A stretch of 28,700 nt of DNA from Blattamonas nauphoetae (Eukaryota > Preaxostyla > Oxymonadida): the NCBI GenBank assembly GCA_033064195.1, contig JARBJD010000617.1, positions 1 through 28,700 on the forward strand. Reading direction: 5' to 3'. Shown piece by piece: positions 8,001 through 18,320 of the stretch (its first letter is position 1; each line of letters starts with the position of its first letter). Both the position numbers and the translations under genes were made by a program. The notes under the pieces are model-generated. The model ran no database searches and was not told where the DNA came from. It saw nothing but the letters and a program-made list of their open reading frames with translations.

Positions 8001-11000
8001 TTCAATGTCGCTTTGAATGTCTTCCCTTCGGGCAGTTTCGTCCCAACAATTGACACTTCAAACGTCGTTCCAGCACATGTCAATGGTGCGGAGATCAATG
8101 ACACAATCGGAGGATCAGGAACAACCAAGTCGGTCTCGTGAAGAATCACATTCACAGTCGACGAGAAAACTCGCTTCAGTGAATAGGTCGTCCCATATTT
8201 CACTCCACTTGTCCCCTCAACGTCAACTGCAACCCGAAATTCCAGTGATGATGCAGATACAAAAGTGCATGCTGAAGACTCGAACACCTGCTCAGGAGAT
8301 GACGACAACGAGATTTCCGCTGAGAACTTATCCGACTCGTCCAGCTCTTCACAAGTCAGCACGAACACAACAAACTCTCGGTCCCCTGTCAGAGATGAAG
8401 AGATGTCTGTCACACGAGCTGGCGCTGGATCCACTTTCAATGTAACTGCCGCATTCACACCACACCGATATCCTGGAAATCGAAAGATCTGTAATCCGAT
8501 ATTCCGCTCCATACTTCACTTTTCCTTCCGATCCATACACTTCTTCCCACAACTCGTGGCTCGTCTGCACTTCACTTCCAATCAATCCTCCAAACGTGCT
8601 CGACAGCCTCAAATCCGTCCCAGAAACATCATTGTTCGATGATCGCTCAATCAAACCAATCGAGAACGCCATCCCACTCGGAAATCCTTCTCCAACAATC
8701 GTGATCTTCGCTTTCGTCTTCATCGTATCCCCAAGAACACATTGAGAACTCGTGATTCGAGGTGGCGTCGCTGGCGTCAAAAACGAAATCGTTCCTTCAA
8801 GTGCTGCAATCACAACAGAATTCTTCACCGAAATCACTGAATAGTTCGTTCCATATTTCAGTTCTGTGCTTCCAAACACCACTGCTTCTCCAGTCCCAGT
8901 CTGACTATCAGAAAATGTAACCGGAATCCTGATCTCATTCGATGTCCCAGCTTCAGACACAACAAGCTCAAATCCTGTCGCAATCATGTTCGATCCTGTC
9001 ACAACAATCGAAATATTCTCAATCGTCGACAACGAAAGACTCGCTTCCACTTTCGAAATCGTTGGACCAACTGGCGTGAGAAACTTCGGCGCTCGAACAA
9101 GAACAATCTCGTCTGACCCATCTTCCGAATCCACAAGCGATGTCATCAAATATTCTGTGTTGAATTGAACTTCTGATTCAAGTCCTGCTTTGATCGTCCC
9201 ACTCCCACTCTCAGCCGATGAGAACGAAACCAAGAATGTGTGCGAGTTGTTCAATGTCGCTTTGAATGTCTTCCCTTCGGGCAGTTTCGTCCCAACAATT
9301 GACACTTCAAACGTCGTTCCAGCACATGTCAATGGTGCGGAGATCAATGACACAATCGGAGGATCAGGAACAACCAAGTCGGTCTCGTGAAGAATCACAT
9401 TCACAGTCGACGAGAAAACTCGCTTCAGTGAATAGGTCGTCCCATATTTCACTCCACTTGTCCCCTCAACGTCAACTGCAACCCGAAATTCCAGTGATGA
9501 TGCAGATACAAAAGTGCATGCTGAAGACTCGAACACCTGCTCAGGAGATGACGACAACGAGATTTCCGCTGAGAACTTATCCGACTCGTCCAGCTCTTCA
9601 CAAGTCAGCACGAACACAACAAACTCTCGGTCCCCTGTCAGAGATGAAGAGATGTCTGTCACACGAGCTGGCGCTGGATCCACTTTCAATGTAACTGCCG
9701 CATTCACACCACACCGATATCCTGAAATCGAAAGATCTGTAATCCGATATTCCGCTCCATACTTCACTTTTCCTTCCGATCCATACACTTCTTCCCACAA
9801 CTCGTGGCTCGTCTGCACTTCACTTCCAATCAATCCTCCAAACGTGCTCGACAGCCTCAAATCCGTCCCAGAAACATCATTGTTCGATGATCGCTCAATC
9901 AAACCAATCGAGAACGCCATCCCACTCGGAAATCCTTCTCCAACAATCGTGATCTTCGCTTTCGTCTTCATCGTATCCCCAAGAACACATTGAGAACTCG
10001 TGATTCGAGGTGGCGTCGCTGGCGTCAAAAACGAAATCGTTCCTTCAAGTGCTGCAATCACAACAGAATTCTTCACCGAAATCACTGAATAGTTCGTTCC
10101 ATATTTCAGTTCTGTGCTTCCAAACACCACTGCTTCTCCAGTCCCAGTCTGACTATCAGAAAATGTAACCGGAATCCTGATCTCATTCGATGTCCCAGCT
10201 TCAGACACAACAAGCTCAAATCCTGTCGCAATCATGTTCGATCCTGTCACAACAATCGAAATATTCTCAATCGTCGACAACGAAAGACTCGCTTCCACTT
10301 TCGAAATCGTTGGACCAACTGGCGTGAGAAACTTCGGCGCTCGAACAAGAACAATCTCGTCTGACCCATCTTCCGAATCCACAAGCGATGTCATCAAATA
10401 TTCTGTGTTGAATTGAACTTCTGATTCAAGTCCTGCTTTGATCGTCCCACTCCCACTCTCAGCCGATGAGAACGAAACCAAGAATGTGTGCGAGCTGTTC
10501 AATGTCGCTTTGAATGTCTTCCCTTCGGGCAGTTTCGTCCCAACAACTGACACTTCAAACGTCGTTCCAGCACATGTCAATGGTGCGGAGATCAATGTCA
10601 CAATCGGAGGATCAGGAACAACCAGTTTCACATTGCTGTTCACAAATATCCTAGTTCCACCCGAAGACGCGTTCAATATTTCATATTCTGTCCCAAACTT
10701 GAGCTGTGTGCTTGTTTCACTTTCGCCGACAGACAGAATAATCACACAGTGCGTCACATTCAAGATTGTCACTTGTCCTGTCAGTTCAACTTCGCCTGAA
10801 CTTGATTTCATCTTCAGCATCATCGATGTCCCTCAAGCTGTCGACCAACAATCACAACTGAAACTGCTGTCTTCTCTCCATTCAATGTCTCATCCCCAAT
10901 TCTTTCAATTCGTGTTGGTTCAATTGGTGTTGCCATTTTTACATCATTCAACAGAATCGATGTTGCCCCACATATCACCGATGTCAGTGTGTACGTCTCC

Positions 11001-13153
11001 CCAAACTTCAGAGTCGACGGATTCGGATAAAGTGAAAATGATTGTGTCAGAGTCGTCGTGCCTGAAAGGGAAGGAGTGATCGTTTTTGTTTGGCCTGCTG
11101 AATCTTTCATCACAACGGAGTAGCTTCCACTTGTCAAACCAATCCCAGTCAGAGTGACTGTTGTCGAGTTTCCACTCGCATCCAGCGAGGCTGTGGCTTC
11201 ATACACAAATTGTGTTGATGGAGTGTGTCCAGATATCACTGAGCTGAGAGCGGTGTATGCCACTGTTGATAGAAGCACTCCATCCGCTCCACTCGTTGTC
11301 GTCCCAATCCCAATTTTCGAGCCTGCTCCGTTGTTCTCTGCGAATGTCACAACAACTAGACGAGGCAACGTTCCTCCGCTCAGAAGCACATTCATCTTTC
11401 CTTTCAACGAATTCAGTGTGGTCACTGTCACTGTTGCGACGCCGCTGTCATGGCTCACTGCAGTTGACAGAATCTGCATCCCCTTCGTCACTTGGGGGAC
11501 GTAGACGGAGTCAGAAGTGCCGCCTGTTCGAAAAACAACGTTCGGAGATCCCGACGACGAATCACAGTTCGACACATTCACGCGCGGAAGGGTTGAAACA
11601 CTGTAATTCCCAAAGATGATGTCTCTCGAGTTCGCTTCATTCGTGCTTTTACATCCTCGAAAGCTGACAGACGAGCGAAAGAGCGGCGATCAGGTCAAGG
11701 TAGCATCCACCCCACGCACCGCCGCAGTTCCCTTTTCGATCGAGATGTCTGACAAAGTTGCTCCGAGCAAGCTTTGAAAGAAATCGAGCCACCATGATTC
11801 GCGCAAGAGCAGCCGTAAAAGGCACAGGTGTCGAGGTAGTTGTATCCTGTGCCACCGCTTGAGAGTGCTCCTCCACAGTCACTCGCATAACATGAGTGGA
11901 ATCCCGACCGACTCACACGCAAGATGCTACTCTGAGCATTTTCATTTCTAAGGAAACTGACAGCGCCACCATCAGCACCGGAACCTGTGATGTTACAGTC
12001 GGAGAAATCACAGTCAGCAATGGTGAGATCAGACGAGGTGGAGGAGAATGAGATAGCACCGCCGCCGCCAATAGCCAGAGTATGGTGGTATGTCATTGAA
12101 CGGAACGTACAGAACGAGAATGTGATGGACGAGTAAGTGTTGGTTGACGTGTAGGATTTTCTTCCTGTGGTGACGAAATGTTTGCCATCGATTGTTTCTT
12201 CAGTGTTCGACTGGACACGGTCGGTGAGACAGTTCGAAAATGTCGAGTTCTTGAACAGAAAATCCATCCCAGTGTTGATATCCATTCCAAGAGTTCCGTA
12301 AAGATGGTTCGTGCTCTTCGTCATGTCACACCCACTCACAATTTGACGGCAATCGCACCAGCTTTCTTTTTCGATTGGTCTGACAGATGAACTTGTCATA
12401 TTCTGAAAGAAACTTGACAAAAGCACTGTGGATATCGTTGGACTGTTGATGAGATCCTGTTCGGGCATCGAGGATTCTCGGGTGGGGAAGAGGACCATTC
12501 GAATGTTCCACATTCTTGTTTTCCAGATTCAGATGTTCTCCCAATACAAATACTTCCTCATTGTTCATATCTTGCTCAGGTGGAGACATCAACAGTTTCG
12601 CATTTCGAGGAGAGGAGTGGTCGTTCAGCGAGACAAATGGTTCGAGAATCGAAGGGTTGGGAGTGTGCAATGAGCAAGAAACAACAGAAATGGAGCAAAA
12701 TCCATTGTTCGAAGACGAGGGAACGACGATGATTGGCGAGACAAAAGAGAGACAGAAGAAAGAGCAGTCGGAGAATCGAAGTGACGATGATTCAGTTTTC
12801 ACTGCTCTTCCGTTCTGTGCTTCAAATATCAAGTCAATCATGTCCACACTGCTGTTTTGGATTTGCAGAATTGAACCATGATTCCCACCCTGTCCGTTTT
12901 GTTGTTTGTGCACGTTCAAAAGAAGTTTTGTTCTGTTCCCCACGATAGAAATACGGTCTTGTGAAATTATTGGCGTGTTGTAGCTTATGTATGATCTTGG
13001 CTCAAGGGATATCGTTTGCCTGTCGAGGTTCGAGCTAGGTTTCTGTGTGTTCGCAAGTGTTGCCAATGTATCCGACAGAGAAATCAGCTGTGATGTGATT
13101 GTCGTCGGAAAAAAGTTGGGGACGAAGAACAGAAGAGAGAGGAGGGGAAGCAT
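4448..13153 (-). CDS. Giant surface protein: beta-helix, Ig-like repeats, membrane span, pseudokinase tail
   Basis: The start MLPLLSLLFFVPNFF at 13153 is a typical signal peptide. Order along the protein: a Ser/Asn-rich parallel beta-helix region with GGAVSF and CGGALS turns (to about 11690); Ig-like blocks of the IPT/TIG type ending in YGTNYSV or FGETYTL motifs (about 11580-6600), including three copies of a 416-codon unit; a second beta-helix opened by GFCGTKERACSSIDSAWKLA; a membrane span WWLPVAIVVGVGLLGLILII; a basic juxtamembrane segment; a kinase-like C-lobe ending at 4448. It is likely a type I surface receptor or adhesin. Reading it needs frame changes near 12450-12540, 11740, 11690, 10830, 8475, 7952, 6375, 6320, 6040, 5098 and 4718. 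Two of these (an extra G at 8475-8476, two bases missing at 7951-7956) show directly by comparison with sister repeats. It may be a decaying gene or an intact one with consensus errors. About 8.7 kb in all, no intron needed. Confidence 0.75.
5370..5446 (-). other. Transmembrane segment of the surface protein
   Basis: MKWWLPVAIVVGVGLLGLIL and a further IIYLCY, then RRRKEKEQKSK. About 22 hydrophobic residues followed by a basic stop-transfer cluster place the pseudokinase in the cytoplasm. Confidence 0.85.
5730..6480 (-). other. Second beta-helix region of the surface protein
   Basis: Opens with GFCGTKERACSSIDSAWKLA, a Cys-containing 'CGT..PCSSI..A' start, then short strands such as GSLEFVDIDIVFEN and GGILKIDTSSFHDN that resemble beta-helix rungs. 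It lies between the Ig-like array and the membrane span. The frame changes three times here (about 6375, 6320, 6040). Confidence 0.5.
6887..8132 (-). repeat. 1248-base coding tandem repeat, unit 1
   Basis: Starts at GTCTCGTGAAGAATCACATT (plus strand) and encodes four Ig-like blocks. It is 1246 bases long because two bases are missing around 7951-7956 compared with its sisters (CCCTCCCACTC versus CCCACTCCCACTC). Its left edge carries private variants (CATAGTCGACGAGAAGAC). Confidence 0.9.
8133..9381 (-). repeat. 1248-base coding tandem repeat, unit 2
   Basis: Length 1249, with one extra G at 8475-8476 (CCTGGAAATCG versus CCTGAAATCG in units 1 and 3). Otherwise it reads the same as its neighbours over almost the whole unit. 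Confidence 0.9.
9382..10625 (-). repeat. 1248-base coding tandem repeat, unit 3 (right edge diverged)
   Basis: Matches unit 2 until about 10490, then carries private changes (GAGCTGTTC, ACAACTGAC, CAATGTCAC). It departs from the array after the shared GGATCAGGAACAACCA near 10610-10625. Confidence 0.88.
11695..13153 (-). other. Signal peptide and first beta-helix region
   Basis: The first about 20 residues are hydrophobic (LPLLSLLFFVPNFF). Later text is rich in Ser, Asn and short hydrophobic strands, with GGGGAISF, DGGAVSFL, CGGALSSGG and HGGSISF turns spaced about 25-35 residues, as in right-handed parallel beta-helices such as pectate-lyase-like folds and Chlamydia Pmp passengers. No catalytic residues are recognisable, so a structural or adhesive role is likelier than an enzyme. 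Confidence 0.65.
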
Positions 13154-13512
13154 CGGGATGTGGGGACTCGCAACCCGGTTTTTGTGTTTTATGGGGTTTG
13201 ATCATTCTTCCCTGTCCTTATTCTTGAGCATACTCATGTTTCGATAGTTGTTCAACTGAAGTGGCAGAGAGAAACGAGTGGACACCCTGACTCTCTCCCA
13301 ACCTGCTTCCAGACTCTGAGATCGTTCGTCTCTCTCCGAGTCCAGGAACGGTTTGTATTTCAGCTCTCTTCTTTCCACTCTGTCCATATCTCCTTTTGTG
13401 CTGTTCTGCAACTTCTGCTCTTCATCGTTCCTTACTTTTCGTTGTCCTCATTTGTCCATCTCCCAGAACTGCTGTCACCCTTCTCACCCTCCTTCTCATC
13501 TCCAACGACATC
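13154..13512. promoter_or_regulatory. Divergent intergenic region (bidirectional promoter candidate)
   Basis: These 359 bases separate the start of the surface-protein gene (minus) from that of the next gene (plus). I see no TATA box I would defend and no gene; both promoters should lie here. Confidence 0.4.
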
Positions 13513-14951
13513 ATGCCATCTTTTGTCCTTTCGTCCAACCTCGACTCCCTCCTCATCTCTCTGCTCAACACGTTCGTCCGCGAGCACGCCACCTCCCAAA
13601 CAGAAACCCCAAATTCAGTGGCCAACCACACCCTCCCTGCCAAAGTGGAAAGCGGGCATTCTGCGTGTGAGGGTGTGTTCCTTCTTTTGTCCTCACCGAT
13701 CCTTCTCTTCTCGCTTCGACAGATTCACTGCGCGACGACGAACTGACCGTCCATCTTCTGCTCGCTCTCCTCTCGCACTACGTGAACATTCTGAGCAAGC
13801 AGTTGACTTGCACGTTCACCGACCTCTCAGGCGAGTCCAGTGAGCATCTGGTGCCGGATGACTGGCTGCCCTCGCTGGGCCCGAACGAGGTGGACGACGG
13901 GTGGGATGACGCGGTGGGAGGGGAGTACGGGGCGGAGACAGACCACTTCGATGGGAACTCGGATGTGCCGGAGGTGAAGCGGATGGTGTCGTGGAAAAGA
14001 ACGATTCTGATGGTGGAGTTGTCGAAGCTGTTCCCCGAGTCGACGATGATCCAATCCGACATTTTCACGATCTTGCAGCAAGCCTCCCTGGCGAGTCGAA
14101 TGTGTTTGTTCCGTTCTTTCTCATCTCTGTCTGGATTCTGTGTGCTGTCCTTGCTGCTCCTCTCAGCTGGTGCACCTGTGAAGCTGTCGTCGTCTGTGAG
14201 TCGTGCGCTCTGCCTGAATGCCACGCGGACACTCCGAAACGACGATCTGAGCACTCACCTGCACTCCCTCTCCATTCTCGGCTGGCTGCAAGAAAACATC
14301 CACAGTTTGTTCTCATTTGCTTCCCATTGCTTCTTTCATCTTCGATCGATTGATGCTTCTTTCCGTTTCTCGCCTTTCCTCGTCTTCTTTCGCGAATCAG
14401 CCTGTGTCTCCATGATCAGCGAGTCCCCATCAGCCTTCTTCCCACTCACCGCTCTTCTCACTCCTTCGGTTCACTCAGCCTCTCCCCGCCACTGCGACAT
14501 GGCTCTCTACCTCATCTCCGAGCTCCTCACGAACTACCAACGCCACTGTCGCCCCGATCACCTCCATCTTCCCGCCGATGCTGGCGAGTCTGACGATTAC
14601 GTTTCTATCGCGCTTTCCCCGACGGATTTCGTTCCACACACCCCGTCTCCTTCTGCGCCCCTTCCGCATCCTCTGAACTCGCCTCAGCACTTGTGGTCGA
14701 ACTTCGAAGGAGAATACCACAGAATGATGCTGGCGTTGTTGGAGAGAGAGCGGATGGGCATTGTGATGATGGTCGCGCAGAAGCTGAGGGGCGAGGGTGG
14801 GCGACCAGAAGTGTTTGTGTCAGCGTTGATTCAGTCACTTGCTGACGAGACAAGTTTGAAGCATTTTCGAGTCGTTGTTTCAAATTCATTTCAATTTCAT
14901 ACTCTTCCACAAACTCAGAGAAAGAAAAGGAGTGAAAAAGATGAAATGTGA
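13513..14951 (+). CDS. Uncharacterised helical protein with introns, 3' end probably lost
   Basis: I do not recognise the family. ATG 13513 opens MPSFVLSSNLDSLLISLLNT; the product is rich in amphipathic helices (ELTVHLLLALLSHYVNILSK, CDMALYLISELLTNYQRH, EGEYHRMMLALLERERMG) and could be an alpha-solenoid such as a HEAT-type protein, but that is only composition. Introns at 13673-13722 (needed for frame), 14095-14166 and 14305-14400 (both multiples of three) have GT and AG ends and pyrimidine-rich tails. The last credible text is SLADETSLKHFRV near 14875. Three bases later the segmental duplication begins, so the last codons up to the stop at 14949-14951 are read from duplicated 3' flank of the other gene. 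The original C-terminus is probably missing. Confidence 0.6.
13673..13722 (+). other. Spliceosomal intron
   Basis: GTGTGT donor at 13673 and TCGACAG acceptor ending at 13722 (50 bases). Splicing joins the CEG end to the DSLRDDELTV text in phase 1. Without it the frame closes soon after. Confidence 0.75.
14095..14166 (+). other. Probable spliceosomal intron (multiple of three)
   Basis: GT at 14095, CTCAG ending at 14166, 72 bases and pyrimidine-rich. Because it does not break the frame, splicing is inferred from composition: the retained text is an unusual Phe/Leu/Ser stretch. Confidence 0.45.
14305..14400 (+). other. Probable spliceosomal intron (multiple of three)
   Basis: GTTTGT at 14305 and AATCAG ending at 14400, 96 bases and T/C-rich. 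Splicing gives ENIHTCVSMISE in frame. Confidence 0.45.
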
Positions 14952-15362
14952 AATCTGTGTTGTGTGTCATGGACAAATGCCTCCCGTCAATACAGATCGA
15001 AGCACAGAGAGATCCTGCCATGCTCCATCCACGAAAGACAGTGTCTGAAGTCAAGTGAGTGTTGTGACGACGAGATGGGAGATGAATCTTATGAAATGCG
15101 AATCTGTTCGGAAATGTGAAATGAAAATAGTTGATGACTGTTCAATGTGTCCAAAATCAAGATGCATCTCATTCCATGTGGTGTGAATGTCTGACTTGAT
15201 CAAGAAAGTCAAAAATGATGGGAACGGAGATGAATGAGATGAGCGAAAGAAGAGGGTGAAGATGATTGTGTATGGATTGGTGAATGATAAACGACATGAG
15301 AATGAAGATGTGTAGATCAAACGAAAGACGAGATTGAAATGATTCAGACAATTCGAGATGGG

Positions 15363-16632
15363 TTAGTGCGAGATGAAGATCTCAAAGACATCCTCCTCAT
15401 CACAGTCGATCGAGTTCACTCGCTCCAAAACACTTCCAAGTGTCGGTCGATCGTCAACTGAGATCGTCAGACAGTCGCAGATCAGCGTCTTCATTTCCGA
15501 GCTCCGCACTCCATCCAGAGGAGGCAGCATCCCCGAACACAGCTGCCGAGACGCGTTCATCGCATCCGTCTCTCCAAACGGAACAAGACCAGTCTCGATT
15601 TCAAACAAGATCAGGCCAAGCCGAAAAACCGATGCTTTTTCATGATCAATCTCTCGATTTGTCGTTGTCGTTCCTTCCTTCTCCTCTCCTCCCTTCTCCT
15701 TCTTCTCTCCAATCGCTTCTTCAGGCGATCGCCATCGAATCTCTTCGTGTGCCTTTCCTTCACCAACATTCGTTCCAAAGCTCGCTTTCGTTGTGTTCAA
15801 CTCTTCGTCTTTCAGTTTGAATGCCAGTTCAGTCCCATTAATGAACACTCGATGTGGCGACAGTTTCGAGAGATCACGAACATCGTTCGGGAAGTGCGAA
15901 AGATTGTGGAGACCACGAACCAGCTTCTGTTCCGTCGATCGGCGAGGGAGAGGACGATGGTCTTTCTTGTGGAATGCGTCATACAGAGACATGTGGACCA
16001 TCGTTGTTTTGGCAAAAATCTTGTCTTCGCACACAATCACATCAAGAACCGTTGCTTCCCCAGCTGTTTGGATGATCTCGCGTGTGTCATCACGTTGGAT
16101 AGGATCTGTACGTTTGTCCCGAGTGAGTTCTCTATCTTTCACATTCCCTGCTGTGGATATCTCTATCGATCCACCATTTGTGTCATGGTCATTCACATCT
16201 TCCATCTTTACGATGTCGTCTTGATATTCCAGTTCTTCCGCGTTTGATGCTTGGGATTTCTTGTGATTTTCCTTTCGACGACAGCATACTAAAACAATCA
16301 CAATCAATCCCAACAATACCAATCCAACAACAATCGCAACAGGAAGCCACCATTTCATGTTGTCTTTTGCTGATTGCGAAAAACGATCGGACGAACTCTT
16401 TTGGATCACAAATGACTCACTTGTTCCCAAGTTCTCTCCAAATCTCAATCGACCTCTCCATTCCAGCGATGGTGAGAGCAACGACAGCGACGACAGTGCA
16501 AGCGACAGAACAATTTCAGTTTCAGTGAAGGACGACGTTGTCTCCAGATTCAGTTCCAGTTCTTTGTGTTCTCCCTCCGATTTGTTCTTGTTCATCTCAA
16601 ACACTTCCAACCACAGTCCACAAGGAATCAGT
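15363..16632 (-). pseudogene. Partial surface-protein gene: stalk, membrane span and pseudokinase tail only
   Basis: The frame is open from at least 16610 to the stop at 15363 (415 codons from the chance ATG). It has an extracellular stalk with NMKWWLPV at its end, a membrane span WWLPVAIVVGLVLLGLIVIV (about residues 85-108), a juxtamembrane linker quite unlike copy 1, and a pseudokinase (about 205-415) with LSPHRVFINGTELAF, IRWRSPEEA and VDDRPTLGSVLERV. It lacks the signal peptide, beta-helices and all Ig-like domains, so it cannot be a normal receptor unless a start lies elsewhere. Unlike copy 1 the kinase part needs no frame change. It is probably a non-functional 5'-truncated duplicate, though it could act as a donor for gene conversion. 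Confidence 0.75.
16282..16358 (-). other. Transmembrane segment in the partial copy
   Basis: MKWWLPVAIVVGLVLLGLIV followed by IVLVCC and RRKENHKK: a single span with a basic stop-transfer flank, matching that of copy 1 with substitutions. Confidence 0.85.
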
Positions 16633-16731
16633 CTGCACTGATCATGTTCGTCTGAGCTCGGAAGAGTGAGAATCCTTCCACATCTGAAGTGAGAAGTTTG
16701 GTAATGGGTTAGATTCTCATCTGTTTTTTGT

Positions 16732-18320
16732 TTGAAGTTTGGTCACTTCGGAACGATGGACAATTCAAGTAGCTTGGGTTCGTTTCATAATCGGCTCAAG
16801 GAGTTACGAGGGTTCGCCGCCAAAGTTTTCACGACGATGTTGGTTCCGGAGTCGGAGGAGGCGCAGGAGTTCGCCAATATGCAAATGCCTCAATATCTGA
16901 CTCCGGCCGCAGGAGCACTCTTCCATTTAGTTCGTTTGATGATGGGGACGATAGACTTGGCCTTTGGTCTCGATTCGGAAAGTTGGCAGGCTGCCATTAC
17001 CGGACTCGCACAGAGAGCCCCTCAACGACAGGTTCTCACGCCTCAACCATTCACACGTAATCAAATTCCGTCACTGAACACACCTCAACTTGAGGATTTG
17101 GGCAGTACCACACCTCCGATCTTTCACCTGCCAGCCCAACGCCAAGGCGTGCAATTCCAAACAGAACAACATGATGCAATCGAATCACTCCCCAATCGAG
17201 GTGCAAATGCGATGGATGAAGTGGAGATGAATGACCTCCAAACAACGATGGTGGAGGTGGCAACTGAACTGCCCCTTTTCACGTGGAACCCGGTCGCACT
17301 CCAAACATTACGTGAGGTGATGAAGCTGGTGGAAGGTATAAAGCTCAATGAGGACGTTATTCGAGAATTCGTGGCGAAGGAGGATCGGAGGGTCGACGAC
17401 CTCCTGATTGCATTGAAGAAGGAGGCCTTCCACGGCGTCAAGCTTGCCTGTGGTTTGTTTCAAGCGGTTAAGCAAGGAATGCCAATTGGACAGGCGATCT
17501 GTCTCAAGGGTATAAGGCAGCAGAGATTGTTAAGAGGATTGAACAAACACGGAAGGTGCTGGGGCTGAACATCCTTTCAAGCTTTAAAGGGGATGAGAGA
17601 GAACAAGACAATGCACGAAGACAGCGAGAAGAGCTGCAGAAGGAGATTCAGCAAGCGAGGGAGGTTCGCTCGATTGGGGCGGAAATGAAGCTAAGAAGAC
17701 ATACCCAGTTTTTCGGCCGAACGCAGGCCCACGCTGGATCAGCTCCCAATACAATCAGAGGGAGACTGGCGTGGGGGACAGCAGGTGGCACCTCCTCGAT
17801 TCATCCCTCTTCTCAACCGCGCCGCCAGTTTTCAAACAGGTTCTCGAATCACCCATCGCTCGTGGAAGACCAGAGGAGCGGACAACAAACAAGACAGTAG
17901 AAGCTCCGACCGTTCACTTCGCATCTCACAACTGTTCAGTTCCCACAAGACCTACAACACTACTACCTTACAACACACATCAACACACTCTTGGTTTCAG
18001 TTACCTTTCACGGGATCTTTCTTTAACAGACAAAGTTCGGTCTTTCTTTCAACATCAAACACGAGAGAGGAGCGGCGTTGGGATTGGAGGCTTCATTCGG
18101 CACAAGGCGCAGGAATGGAGGCGATCAAGGTTTTATCAAGCTGTCAAGGAAGGAGTGAGGATCCCCTTCCTCTCCAAGCCAGAGTTGAAGGGACATTCGC
18201 AGTGTATTGTCAAGGGGGAGAAGGAGAGTCGAGCAATGAGGGAGTTAATTCTTGCGGAGATCAAAGAAGGAATGATAGTGAAGACCACGATCGACAAAGT
18301 GGGTCAATATTTTTGACATC
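16732..18320 (+). mobile_element. Decayed retroelement fragment, gag-like and start of polymerase-like region
   Basis: A fossil. The first part (278 codons from 16732) looks gag-like: Gln/Pro-rich linkers, helical blocks and a Lys/Arg/Glu-rich stretch. The last part, near 18100-18290, resembles the lead-in to a reverse transcriptase of the tyrosine-recombinase (DIRS/Ngaro) kind, a W...F..V..G..I.F pattern followed by a helix with E...L..G. I saw no integrase, recombinase or long terminal repeats. The element is incomplete and broken at several places (about two or more), and the age cannot be judged beyond 'not recent'. The family call is tentative; another LTR-like class is possible. Confidence 0.4.

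Larger units (their letters stand above)
6600..11581 (-). other. Array of IPT/TIG-like Ig domains
   Basis: Blocks of about 100 residues each begin with a P-x-I or P-R-I strand (PPRITSSQCVLGD, GPTISKVEASLSL, PARVTDISSSLTG) followed by a V-x-G-x-x-L/F strand (IVGEGFPSG, VVGTKLPEG, VTGSNMIATG). They end with a F/Y-G-x-x-Y-x-I/V strand. This is the pattern of IPT/TIG immunoglobulin-like domains in cell-surface receptors. About a dozen or more blocks are present, many inside the 416-codon tandem units. Confidence 0.65.
14878..16632. repeat. Segmental duplication, copy 2 (partner 3696-5720)
   Basis: Direct repeat of the 3' part of the surface-protein gene, 11.2 kb from copy 1. The left edge abuts the truncated gene at 13513. 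The right edge stops abruptly after CAAGGAATCAGT at 16632, inside the coding text for the extracellular stalk. It contains two blocks that match copy 1 base for base, separated by diverged sequence. Confidence 0.9.

Noticed and set aside
7019-9993. Plus-strand frames repeated at 7019, 8265 and 9514 (up to 159 codons)
   Set aside because: They are antisense shadows of the Ig-like repeat units. The minus strand carries clear domain patterns and the signal peptide and membrane span of one long protein.
12630-12665. tRNA B-box-like GGTTCGAGAATCG
   Set aside because: It does not fit GGTTCRANTCC closely, has no A box at the right distance, and sits within the beta-helix coding text. No tRNA found in the window.
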